From assembly GCA_937900305.1 (NCBI GenBank), contig CALCCV010000238.1, positions 1 through 6,713 of the forward strand: 6,713 bases of DNA. The letters are read 5' to 3'. The notes beneath the pieces are model-generated. The model had not been told where the DNA came from. It worked only from the letters and a program-made list of their open reading frames with translations, and ran no database searches. The DNA comes from an uncultured Pseudobdellovibrionaceae bacterium. Lineage in GTDB: Bacteria > Bdellovibrionota > Bdellovibrionia > Bdellovibrionales > Bdellovibrionaceae. Below are positions 1 through 5,614 of the stretch, one piece after another (position 1 is the first letter of the stretch; each line of letters begins with the position of its first letter). The position numbers and the translations under genes were made by a program.

Positions 1-2
1 TT

Positions 3-293
3 ATCGAAGTTGCGAGAGAGCTGAAGATAGCGAAAAGCTATCTTTCGATGATCGAAAACGGAATTAAACCTGTTTCAGTTGAGCTTCGAAATCGCCTTCT
101 AAAGCAGTACGGCTACAGTCCGGCAAGTTTTAAAAACTTCAGAACGGAAGATAAGAGAGCTGGGAATATCCCCACGCGAAGTAAATTGGATTTACTGCTC
201 AGACGGATCAATGAAGAGCAAGTCGAGGACGTCTTTCGCTTTGTTCTCCAAAAAGTTTCAACTGCAAATGAATCGACCGGAGTTGGAACATGA
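3..293 (+). CDS. XRE-family helix-turn-helix regulator, 5' end outside the window
   Basis: The reading frame is open from the first full codon at position 3, so the gene starts upstream of the window; the ATG at 48 lies inside the HTH domain and is unlikely to be the real start. Visible residues begin IEVARELKIAKSYLSMIENG, which matches helices 2 and 3 of the XRE/Cro-C1 fold (a x-LS-x-IENG-x-x-P-type recognition helix). About 96 residues are visible, and the C-terminal half is charged with no recognised domain. This fold binds operator DNA, often as an autoregulating repressor in phages and mobile elements. The stop overlaps the start of the next gene as ATGA, which suggests co-transcription and translational coupling. 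A recombinase gene follows, so a role in controlling a small mobile unit is plausible but inferred. Confidence 0.72.
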   Translation: MEVARELKIAKSYLSMIENGIKPVSVELRNRLLKQYGYSPASFKNFRTEDKRAGNIPTRSKLDLLLRRINEEQVEDVFRFVLQKVSTANESTGVGT

Positions 294-490
294 AGGAAAT
301 CATCGACGCTGTAGTCGTTTTAGGAATGCTGTTTGGAGGAACTGTCATTCTCAAGAATATTCATTCGGAAGTGAGAAAAGCCACTCTCGAAAAGGCATCG
401 CAAGGCTTGCCGCCGCTGACAGGTTTTACGAATCAACTGAAAGAGCGAAAAAAACTTCAACCAAAGGGAGGATCGAACTCAGAAAGATAA
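290..490 (+). CDS. small single-pass membrane protein (66 aa), hypothetical
   Basis: The start codon overlaps the stop of the HTH gene by 4 bases (ATGA), and a GGAG at 279-282 sits 7 bases upstream. Residues 4-22 (IIDAVVVLGMLFGGTVILK) form one hydrophobic segment, followed by a charged, Lys/Arg-rich tail of about 40 residues that would lie in the cytoplasm by the positive-inside rule. I do not recognise the family. The coupling to an XRE regulator and the recombinase downstream suggest it belongs to the same accessory unit. The strongest reason to call it real is the tight coupling plus the RBS; there is no homology evidence. Confidence 0.5.
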   Translation: MKEIIDAVVVLGMLFGGTVILKNIHSEVRKATLEKASQGLPPLTGFTNQLKERKKLQPKGGSNSER

Positions 491-502
491 GAATGTGCAT
501 AA

Positions 503-516
503 TTTGGATATCCAAA
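503..516. promoter_or_regulatory. 14-bp perfect palindrome upstream of the recombinase
   Basis: TTTGGATATCCAAA reads the same on both strands. It lies in the 76-bp gap between the membrane-protein stop and the recombinase Shine-Dalgarno. Perfect dyads of this size are typical operators for XRE or other dimeric regulators, and could also be a recombinase half-site pair. I saw no convincing -35/-10 pair around it, so the role is inferred from position alone. Confidence 0.4.
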
Positions 517-551
517 AGTAGGTTGAATGCATCGATATTAATCTAATTTTT

Positions 552-569
552 AAAGGAGAACCTAGTATC
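552..569 (+). promoter_or_regulatory. Shine-Dalgarno followed by an ATC in place of the start codon
   Basis: AAAGGAG at 552-558 is followed, 8 bases later, by ATC at 567-569, in frame with the recombinase. No ATG, GTG or TTG occurs in frame between this site and GTG at 663, yet the residues encoded between them (VALYARTSTLDQ) hold the catalytic serine. The start is therefore either a non-canonical ATC or an ATG that has mutated to ATC. Confidence 0.6.
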
Positions 570-1029
570 TCAAATTCAAATTCTGTAGGGCAAAAACGAG
601 TAGCCCTTTACGCCCGAACTAGCACTCTGGATCAAGCGACCGGCCTCGAGTCGCAGGTCAGAGTGCTCCGTCAATACTGTGAGCAAAACGATATCCCGAC
701 CTTTGAGCTCTTCACCGATGGAGGCATCAGCGGTACCAAAGCGAGTCGCCCTGCCCTTGATCAAATGATGGCCGCCGTTGAGCGCGGTGAAATTTCATCA
801 GTTGTGGTTCATTCGTTTTCACGCTTTGCCAGGAGTACTACTCATCTCTTGAGCGCTCTGACAAAGTTCAAAGAACGAGGCGTTCACTTTGTGAGTATTT
901 CGGAGAGAATCGACACCAATTCTGCGGTTGGAATTGCAATTTTCAGCATACTTGCAGCGATTGCACAATTGGAGCGGGATCTCATTGCGAGCCGAGTAAA
1001 GATCGGTCTTGAGAATGCCCGATCGAAAG
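567..1029 (+). pseudogene. serine site-specific recombinase (resolvase/invertase), N-terminal catalytic part, interrupted by IS110-type element
   Basis: Counting from the ATC at 567, the motif YARTST carries the nucleophile Ser19 and Arg17. DGGISGT follows, and the SRFARS segment (Arg86 and Arg89) matches the D-R-L-x-R active-site arginines. The long E helix (SILAAIAQLERDLIASRVK) is also present. The catalytic domain therefore looks complete. Homology stops at ENARSK (codon 154, ending at 1028), where the inverted-repeat end of an IS begins. The open frame then continues to 1169 through IS sequence and encodes unrelated residues. The C-terminal HTH is found again at 2546, and joining the two at an AG dinucleotide restores the frame. 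Serine recombinases invert, resolve or integrate DNA at paired sites. As it stands this copy lacks its DNA-binding domain and a normal start codon, so it is probably inactive. Confidence 0.85.
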
Positions 1030-1034
1030 AAGTT

Positions 1035-1048
1035 ATGGATGACCGGCT
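1035..1048 (+). repeat. left subterminal inverted repeat of the IS
   Basis: ATGGATGACCGGCT is the exact reverse complement of 2528-2541. It lies 5 bases inside the proposed left end at 1030. Confidence 0.88.
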
Positions 1049-1128
1049 CCCCGCATATAGCTCGAGGGCTGGGTACCTCATAAGGTCGTATTTGCGAAAA
1101 TACCAAACCTTAAAAGGAGCCAATCATC

Positions 1129-2241
1129 ATGAAGAATATACTTTTTGTAGGTCTCGATGTCGACACTAAAAACTTTCATGCTGCTATTGTAAGTCAGCAA
1201 AACGGCGAATTGTTCGCGTTTAAAATCAAGAACGACGTCCCTGCATTGATTAAAAAGTTGAAGACCTATTCTAAGGGAGCTGAGGTGCGAGTATGCTATG
1301 AAGCCTCTTATATTGGATTCAGTCTTTGTCGCACTTTGAAGGCGAACAATATTCACTGTGATGTGATTGCACCTTCTGCAATCCCTCGGAAAACTGGGGA
1401 GCGCGTAAAGACAGATCGAATCGACGCAGAGAAATTGGCCACATACTACATGCAGAACATGTTAACACCAGTTTATGTGCCCAATGTAGAAGTTGAAGCT
1501 GATCGTGATTTGATTCGTTCACGTCACTTTCTACAACTTCAAATTAAAGATCTCAAATTCCACATTGCCCACTTCTGCCGTAGGATTGATCTTAACTATA
1601 AAGAATGTACTGGTTCAAAGCAGTATTGGACTGGCGAACACCTGAAGTGGATCAAAATGAAGGCTGGAGCTCTCGAAGTAGAATCACAGAGCTCAACTCT
1701 AACACTTTTATTGAAACAACTTTCACAATTTCAAGACATGATCTCTGACTTTGACAATGAGCTTGAAAAAATCGCAAACAAAGAAAGGTACCGGAAACAA
1801 GTTGCAGCTCTGGGGGCCTTTCGTGGGATAGCAAGAACTTTTGCACTTCAGTTCATCACTGAAATTGGTGACATCAATCGCTTCAATCACCCAAGGCAAC
1901 TTACCTCTTATGCCGGAATGGATATTGTAGAGTATAGTTCAGGAGGTCGGCAAAATAGGTTCTCGATTACAAAGACTGGCAATGCATTTATAAGAACTGC
2001 CGCTGTAGAGGCCTGTCAGAGGGTCGACAAAACGCCCAAAGAGACGAAGCATTTGAAGAAGCGGCGAGAGGAACTTGGCTCCAGCAAAGATCATATTGAA
2101 ATTGCAGATCGATGTATGCGAAGGCTCTACAAGCGAAGTATAAGGCTGAAGAGTCGGGGCAAGCATACAAACAAAGTCAAAGTAGCGTGTGCAAGAGAGC
2201 TTCTGAGTTTTGTGTGGGAAGCGCTTCGAGCTGCAGCATGA
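1129..2241 (+). CDS. IS110/IS1111-family transposase (DEDD + serine recombinase)
   Basis: The 370 residues match the usual size of IS110-family enzymes. The N-terminal RuvC-like domain (DEDD_Tnp_IS110) shows GLDVDTK (Asp10), CYEAS (Glu58) and VKTDRIDAEKLA (Asp96 and Asp99). Residues about 130-215 form the charged helical linker. The C-terminal Transposase_20 domain runs from about 226, with LGAFRGIARTFALQFITEIG, then EYSSGGRQ and ITKTGNAFIR; Ser270 or Ser271 is the likely nucleophile. These enzymes excise the element as a circle and reinsert it using a bridge RNA encoded by the element. The ATG at 1129 has a strong AAAAGGAG at 1112-1119, 9 bases upstream. A short hairpin (GTATTT 1088-1093 / AAATAC 1098-1103) sits in the leader. 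No frameshift or missing catalytic residue was seen. Confidence 0.95.
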   Translation: MKNILFVGLDVDTKNFHAAIVSQQNGELFAFKIKNDVPALIKKLKTYSKGAEVRVCYEASYIGFSLCRTLKANNIHCDVIAPSAIPRKTGERVKTDRIDAEKLATYYMQNMLTPVYVPNVEVEADRDLIRSRHFLQLQIKDLKFHIAHFCRRIDLNYKECTGSKQYWTGEHLKWIKMKAGALEVESQSSTLTLLLKQLSQFQDMISDFDNELEKIANKERYRKQVAALGAFRGIARTFALQFITEIGDINRFNHPRQLTSYAGMDIVEYSSGGRQNRFSITKTGNAFIRTAAVEACQRVDKTPKETKHLKKRREELGSSKDHIEIADRCMRRLYKRSIRLKSRGKHTNKVKVACARELLSFVWEALRAAA

Positions 2242-2289
2242 TTTAGATTGTAACTAAAGATTTTGAGAGAGCGAGCGCGATTAATGCAG

Positions 2290-2460
2290 AATATCCGGTA
2301 GCTCACGAAGTTTTCCGTCCGTGGAGTGGAGAACGGTCTTAGGACTGCTCTCAGGTGCTCGAGCGAAAGGGAGTGAAAGGCCGGTTCGGACTAAGCTTAA
2401 TGCGTTAACCAGCACGCGAATACGAGGTTGAAAGTTCACGGTATAACTCGTTAGCTCGTC
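2290..2460 (+). ncRNA. candidate bridge RNA (seekRNA) of the IS, in the 3' noncoding region
   Basis: IS1111-type elements are known to encode their guide RNA downstream of the transposase, and a 300-bp noncoding stretch sits there. Three structured blocks appear in order. (1) A hairpin at 2329-2352 has GAGA-a-CGGTC and GACTG-c-TCTC around a TTAG loop. (2) A central block holds GAGCGAAAG (2361-2369), resembling the left target GATCGAAAG, and AGCTT (2394-2398), complementary to AAGCT of the right target. (3) A block closed by GTTAAC (2404-2409) and GTTAGC (2450-2455) holds ATACGAG (2420-2426), identical to the right tip of the IS plus core (2540-2546). It also holds ATAACT (2443-2448), complementary to AGTTAT at the left tip (1031-1036). 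This matches the 5' stem, target loop, donor loop order of known bridge RNAs. The exact ends and the promoter are not determined. Confidence 0.6.
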
Positions 2461-2527
2461 TCTCTTATTGTTTATTTAACGACTCAAAGGGAATCGAAAC
2501 GAATGAAATAATAGTATCCAGTTGACA

Positions 2528-2541
2528 AGCCGGTCATCCAT
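2528..2541 (-). repeat. right subterminal inverted repeat of the IS
   Basis: AGCCGGTCATCCAT is the exact reverse complement of 1035-1048. It lies 5 bases inside the proposed right end at 2546. Confidence 0.88.
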
Positions 2542-2545
2542 ACGA

Positions 2546-2797
2546 GGGAAGCTCATCGGCAGAAAGAAGATGCGTGATTCAGATCTCATCCGCAAACTTT
2601 TGAGAGCGGGAATGAGTTATAGACAGGTATCGGTCGTTGCCCGATGCAGCCATGGCTCAGTGAGTGCCGAGCGAGCCTCAATGAAACGCGAAGAGATAGA
2701 GCTGAAAAGAAAGGTTGAGGAACAAGCCGAAACCGAAAGGCAGATGCAGGAATCGGGAGTCTTTTTCCCTGAAATTCCAAAGGCAGAGTCAGTTTAG
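2546..2797 (+). pseudogene. serine recombinase, C-terminal helix-turn-helix part, separated from its start by the IS
   Basis: Residues GKLIGRKKMRDSDLIRKLLR continue the frame left at 1028. They match the G-R-P-K linker and the Hin/resolvase-type C-terminal HTH (RAGMSYRQVSVVARCSHGSVS), which binds the recombination site. A Glu/Lys-rich, coiled-coil-like tail of about 40 residues follows. With the N-terminal part it gives about 237 residues, normal for this class. The frame can be read from a TTG at 2522 inside the IS end, which would yield a 91-residue HTH-only protein; I saw no Shine-Dalgarno for it, so it is better seen as the severed 3' end of the gene. A terminator follows 42 bases after the stop. 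Confidence 0.82.
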
Positions 2798-2839
2798 CCG
2801 TTTAGCTCCATAAGATAGAAGCAAAGTGAATTTCCACCT

Positions 2840-2863
2840 AGCGGAAACTGTCCGCTTTTTTTT
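2840..2863 (+). terminator. rho-independent terminator of the recombinase transcript
   Basis: AGCGGA (2840-2845), a 5-base loop and TCCGCT (2851-2856) form a 6-bp stem that runs directly into eight T residues (2856-2863). It lies 42 bases past the recombinase stop in the right orientation. Confidence 0.85.
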
Positions 2864-2873
2864 CGTCTGGATG

Positions 2874-2973
2874 GTCCAAAACCCTCGGTTCTGTTCACAG
2901 GTGACAAGGTTTTCAGAGCTTAAATGACTTCGGGTTGGAAGCTCTGAAATCGTCTGGGGAACAGGATTTGGAC
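2874..2973. repeat. nested inverted-repeat element, about 100 nt
   Basis: Three inverted repeats share one centre. The outer pair is GTCCAAA (2874-2880) and TTTGGAC (2967-2973). The middle pair is CTGTTC (2891-2896) and GAACAG (2959-2964). The inner pair is TTTCAGAGCTT (2911-2921) and AAGCTCTGAAA (2939-2949), an 11-bp stem with a 17-base loop. No T-run follows on either strand, so it is not a standard terminator. An 8-base direct repeat TCGTCTGG occurs at 2863-2870 and 2950-2957. It could be a foldback element (REP or MITE-like), a structured RNA, or a recombination site for the adjacent recombinase. Confidence 0.6.
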
Positions 2974-3004
2974 ATAAGAGCGAGCATCATGGAAGTGTTA
3001 TTGT

Positions 3005-3724
3005 TCAGTCCTTGGGGCCAAGAAATTCGAAGAAGAAAAACATCTTTGGTCCTGTCTTAGGGCCTTTATGAAAGAATGCGAAATCATCGCTCAAACCGAG
3101 TAACCTCCGTCGATCATAAGCATTGAAGATAAGAAGTTCCCCTAGCTTCGGCTGGTAAATTGCAGATTCCGTTGGAATTCCATGAGTCGTGACTATTGCG
3201 GACAAGAGCTGTTGATAGCGGCGTCCAGTATATCCAATGTCTTCATGAACTTCCGAACCACCATGAGTTGTCTGATTCGATTCGTTCATCTGTCGAACCA
3301 TCACCCTAGATAAACGTAACTCATTGTTCCTAAGGCCGTGATGATTTCGAATAACCAATCTTTTGATATCAGAGGCAAAATTTAAAATCGCGGCGGTGTG
3401 CCTGATGCCAAGTTTTTCTCTTAGAACGTTTTGTGCGTCACCAATGGGAAGAATATGGCGAAGCGATCTTTGATCGTGGAAGGAACCGATTCCTCGGTCA
3501 ACATCGAGCCAATCTTCCGGCCAATAAAATGCAATTTCATTGTAGTAACTTTGACGATTGGGATGGAAGCTGACTGTATCCATGTCTTGATAAAGCAGAT
3601 GACCCAACTCAAAAACGACCGAAGCGGGCAATGCTAAAGACGCGAAGCCTTTACGGTTAACAAGGTCAATTGCATCTCTTATTTGCGCGTCGCCGAGTTC
3701 AAGTTGTTTGTTCAACAATTCCAT
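3005..3724 (-). CDS. possible 2-oxoglutarate/Fe(II)-dependent oxygenase-like protein (239 aa)
   Basis: I do not recognise a close family. The C-terminal half has the layout of a 2OG-Fe(II) oxygenase double-stranded beta helix. A metal-binding H-x-D is seen at H160-E-D162 (SEVHEDIGY), the strand KLGELLIFNAYDRRR follows, and a distal His219 sits in AFFHKGPK before the beta-rich end KMFFFFEF. The usual 2OG-anchoring Arg a few residues after the distal His is not obvious; lysines 220, 223 and 227 lie there instead. The N-terminal half is mixed alpha/beta with no motif. There is no signal peptide, so it is probably cytoplasmic. The start at 3724 has an in-frame stop just upstream and only a weak Shine-Dalgarno, and it lies within the end of a possible small upstream ORF. 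The fold assignment is an inference from motif spacing; that it is a real gene is more certain. Confidence 0.6.
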   Translation of the reverse strand: MELLNKQLELGDAQIRDAIDLVNRKGFASLALPASVVFELGHLLYQDMDTVSFHPNRQSYYNEIAFYWPEDWLDVDRGIGSFHDQRSLRHILPIGDAQNVLREKLGIRHTAAILNFASDIKRLVIRNHHGLRNNELRLSRVMVRQMNESNQTTHGGSEVHEDIGYTGRRYQQLLSAIVTTHGIPTESAIYQPKLGELLIFNAYDRRRLLGLSDDFAFFHKGPKTGPKMFFFFEFLGPKD

Positions 3725-3888
3725 TTTTCAATTGCATCATTCTTAGGTTTCACGTTCAACAAAGGAATCCCTGTGGCTTGCGGCGACGCCATAATTGATT
3801 TGGCTTCGAGCCCGGCTAAATCGGCTTCGCTGCTACCAAAGCCAGCGCTAATTATTCGGCCCGCTTCAAAAACCACCCATTTATTCAC
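3712..3888 (-). CDS. possible small ORF (58 aa) overlapping the start of the oxygenase-like gene
   Basis: A GTG at 3888 opens a 58-codon frame, starting VNKWVVFEAGRIISAGFGSS and ending IEKWNC. It stops at 3712, 13 bases inside the downstream gene. The composition looks protein-like: Ala/Gly/Glu rich, with GC-rich first positions. Termination next to the downstream ATG would allow translational coupling, which would explain the weak RBS there. Against it, there is no ATG and no Shine-Dalgarno before the GTG, and an in-frame TGA sits 15 bases upstream. I do not recognise the product. It might also be a relic of a longer gene. Confidence 0.35.
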   Translation of the reverse strand: MNKWVVFEAGRIISAGFGSSEADLAGLEAKSIMASPQATGIPLLNVKPKNDAIEKWNC

Positions 3889-3942
3889 GTAGGCGCGAAC
3901 TCAGCGACTTCACGTACAAATCAAATTTCGGGTTAAATCTGA

Positions 3943-3970
3943 GGAGCTCAGCGCAAAAAGGCTTAGCTCC
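3943..3970 (-). terminator. hairpin after the Asp-box protein gene, possible terminator
   Basis: GGAGCT (3943-3948) and AGCTCC (3965-3970) form a 6-bp stem, with an inner AGC/GCT pairing, 21 bases past the stop of the minus-strand gene. The T-run expected on the minus strand is missing, so termination may be partial. Confidence 0.35.
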
Positions 3971-3990
3971 TGCCAAGGATCGAAGTGTTT

Positions 3991-5211
3991 TTAGTCAACA
4001 CTGATTACGTCGATCTTAAGTAATTGATTGCCATCCGCGTAGCTTATCCAGAAAGCTGCAGCCTTTTTCTCAGAAATTTTCATCAGGGTCTGATAGGCCC
4101 CTAGGTACGCAATTCCGCTAATGCGAGTCTCCTCAAGGATTCGCAAAGATTTCTTTTCCAAAGTCTCTGAGGTAAACTCGAGCAAGCTAGTAATTACTGA
4201 AGAATTGGAGTCATTTTTTCTCATTTCAGCAATTAGAGCGACAATTTTTCCATTCACGAAATCAAGTGAAGCCATAGTGCCACTTGTGGAAACCTCTTTC
4301 ACCATCCAAGAGGCTCCTTTATTCTTGCTTTCTGCTAGGTAGACCTGCCCAAATTCGTGAGTTTCTTGAATGGTAATTGCAATTGCATTAGTGGTGGCAT
4401 TTTCGGTGATTTGAATTACTGGCACCTGAATCGATGATTCAGTCACTAGTTTGATTTCTTTGCATCCGTCCCTCTGCGTAAAAAGGCAAGCATAAGCGCC
4501 GCCACCACCATATTCAGAAAATGCAACCAAATACCCATCAGACGTGGGTAGAACTGAAGTCCCCTGGAATCCCGTAGCAAATTCAGAATCTTGAAGTTCT
4601 GGAGGACTAGCCATATTTTGCGGCGCCGACCATGATTCTCCATCATCTGTAGAGGTCGTGTATTCAATAGCTCCTTTGACTTTCAGAGAACCACTTGAGG
4701 AATCCAGGATGATGTCTGTAAATCCAAGGAGTAAACTTCCATCCTTATTGGCGGCCAATACGGGTTTGTCGGGAATCCCATTGTGACGTTTTACGATTGT
4801 TTTAAATGGTGTCCAAGTTGTGCCATTATCTACAGACTTACTGTACTCAAGAATACCCTTGGAATAGTCCCTCATAACCGACATACACACGACGTGAAGA
4901 GTACCATTGGAAGAAATGGCTGTAGTTGGATTCGCGCTAAATTCAAAACCGCTATTTCTGTGAACGATTCTTTCAGAAATTTTTTTGGAACTAAAGTCAA
5001 ACGTGGCAAACACACATTTTTTTGGACTCTCATACACCGTAGATTCTTTTTCTGTAATACCGATCAGAGCAGTCTCACCCTTGACAGATGCGGCAACTTC
5101 CACTTGGCGCCAGCTTGCAAAGGAAAAATTGGGTGTAAACTGAGTCGACAGAATGACCAAAAGGAGCCATATGTATGATCTATTTGAACGTAATGCGGTC
5201 TGATTTTCCAT
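3991..5211 (-). CDS. secreted Asp-box (BNR) beta-propeller protein, sialidase-like
   Basis: Three Asp-box motifs S-x-D/N-x-G-x-x-W are visible: SVDNGTTW, STDDGESW and SKNKGASW. These mark the outer turns of beta-propeller blades in sialidases, Vps10-like proteins and other BNR proteins. With the start at 5211 the protein has 406 residues and a Sec signal peptide (charged start ending LRSNR, core YIWLLLVILS, cleavage FSFA|SW), so it acts outside the cytoplasm. The frame extends to an ATG at 5265, but that would place 18 more residues before the signal, and neither start has a good Shine-Dalgarno. The sialidase catalytic set (F/Y-R-I-P, arginine triad, Tyr/Glu pair) is not recognisable, so it may bind glycans or proteins rather than cleave sialic acid. 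It lies upstream of the oxygenase-like gene on the same strand, about 100 bp from the small ORF. Confidence 0.8.
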   Translation of the reverse strand: MENQTALRSNRSYIWLLLVILSTQFTPNFSFASWRQVEVAASVKGETALIGITEKESTVYESPKKCVFATFDFSSKKISERIVHRNSGFEFSANPTTAISSNGTLHVVCMSVMRDYSKGILEYSKSVDNGTTWTPFKTIVKRHNGIPDKPVLAANKDGSLLLGFTDIILDSSSGSLKVKGAIEYTTSTDDGESWSAPQNMASPPELQDSEFATGFQGTSVLPTSDGYLVAFSEYGGGGAYACLFTQRDGCKEIKLVTESSIQVPVIQITENATTNAIAITIQETHEFGQVYLAESKNKGASWMVKEVSTSGTMASLDFVNGKIVALIAEMRKNDSNSSVITSLLEFTSETLEKKSLRILEETRISGIAYLGAYQTLMKISEKKAAAFWISYADGNQLLKIDVISVD

Positions 5212-5611
5212 AAGAGGAAGGTAAGCAATATTAGGACCAGCGCTGGAGCTCAAATTAGTCTGCATGGGCTAAAGCCAAATCCTTGACACCAGGCCGGCGG
5301 CCATAAATGAGCTAAGTTTTAATTAGCTGGTTGAGTTTGGGGCTGGGTCAAAAGACGCACCTTTTTGGACCCGCCGGGCTAAAACGGCAATCTGGGGGTT
5401 TTGAACCGAGAAATGCTACCGTCCCTCGAGCCGCCAGATGCCCGCCAGAATCATTTAAGTTCACCTTTTAGCCAGCGCCAAGGGTCGCTTCAAAATTCAG
5501 CCCTCAGGCGCACAGAGGTTAAGCCATAGGGATTATCTTGATGATCGTAGAGGTCATTCTTGGATCTTGACTACGGGCTTAAAAACACTAGCATTAAATC
5601 TAGGAGGTTCA
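5212..5611. other. divergent intergenic region with hairpins, no gene recognised
   Basis: This 400-bp stretch separates the minus-strand Asp-box gene from the plus-strand secreted-protein gene and should hold both promoters. I found no convincing -35/-10 pair. It holds a hairpin at 5310-5328 (AGCTAA/TTAGCT, 7-base loop). A second hairpin at 5345-5372 pairs GGGTC-AAAAG with CTTTT-TG-GACCC around a 6-base loop. CCGCCAGA is repeated at 5431-5438 and 5442-5449. No tRNA or convincing coding frame was seen. Confidence 0.5.
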
Positions 5612-5614
5612 ATG
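5602..5614 (+). promoter_or_regulatory. ribosome binding site fixing the start of the small secreted protein
   Basis: AGGAGG (5602-5607) lies 4 bases before the ATG at 5612. It decides this start over the TTG at 5567, which would bury the signal peptide 15 residues in. Confidence 0.75.

Larger units (their letters stand above)
1030..2546 (+). mobile_element. complete IS110/IS1111-type insertion sequence, about 1517 bp
   Basis: The boundaries come from the interrupted recombinase. Its frame runs to AAAG (1026-1029) and resumes with GGAAG from 2547, giving an uninterrupted S-K-G-K-L-I-G-R reading when 1030-2546 is removed. The dinucleotide AG (CT on the other strand) occurs at both junctions (1028-1029 and 2545-2546), as expected for the shared core of IS110-family insertion. 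The ends carry 14-bp inverted repeats set in 5 to 6 bases from the tips. Subterminal repeats of this kind are the hallmark of the IS1111 subgroup. There is one transposase gene, about 100 bp of leader, and about 300 bp of noncoding 3' sequence. There is no longer target duplication. Everything looks intact, so the element may still be mobile. Confidence 0.87.

Noticed and set aside
663..1169. 168-residue ORF from GTG 663 as an intact recombinase
   Set aside because: It starts after the catalytic serine and its last 45 or so residues are IS end sequence read in the wrong context.
2221..2230. Dyad at the transposase 3' end (GAAGCGCTTC) as a terminator
   Set aside because: It lies inside coding sequence, has no loop of useful size and no T-run after it.
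2522..2546. Junction promoter formed when the IS circularises, using TTGACA at 2522-2527 as -35
   Set aside because: The -35 is perfect, but joining the right end to the left end puts no good -10 at 16-19 bases; the best match is about 3 of 6 bases at a spacing of 20.
2522..2797. Stand-alone 91-residue HTH protein starting at TTG 2522
   Set aside because: The first eight residues are encoded by the IS right end and there is no Shine-Dalgarno. The rest continues the interrupted recombinase frame exactly.
3683..3892. Plus-strand 69-residue ORF
   Set aside because: It lies antisense to the oxygenase-like start and the 58-codon minus-strand frame, has no RBS and shows no recognisable motif.
4783..5178. 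Plus-strand 131-residue ORF
   Set aside because: It is a shadow of the Asp-box gene on the other strand, with no RBS and an unlikely composition rich in Cys, His and Arg.
5283..5312. TTGACA at 5283-5288 as a plus-strand promoter
   Set aside because: No -10 at acceptable spacing; the nearest A/T-rich hexamer (TAAATG) is at 15 bases and a poor match.
5431..5449. CCGCCAGA repeat as the start of a repeat array
   Set aside because: Only two copies with an 11-base period; no further units and no CRISPR-like spacing.
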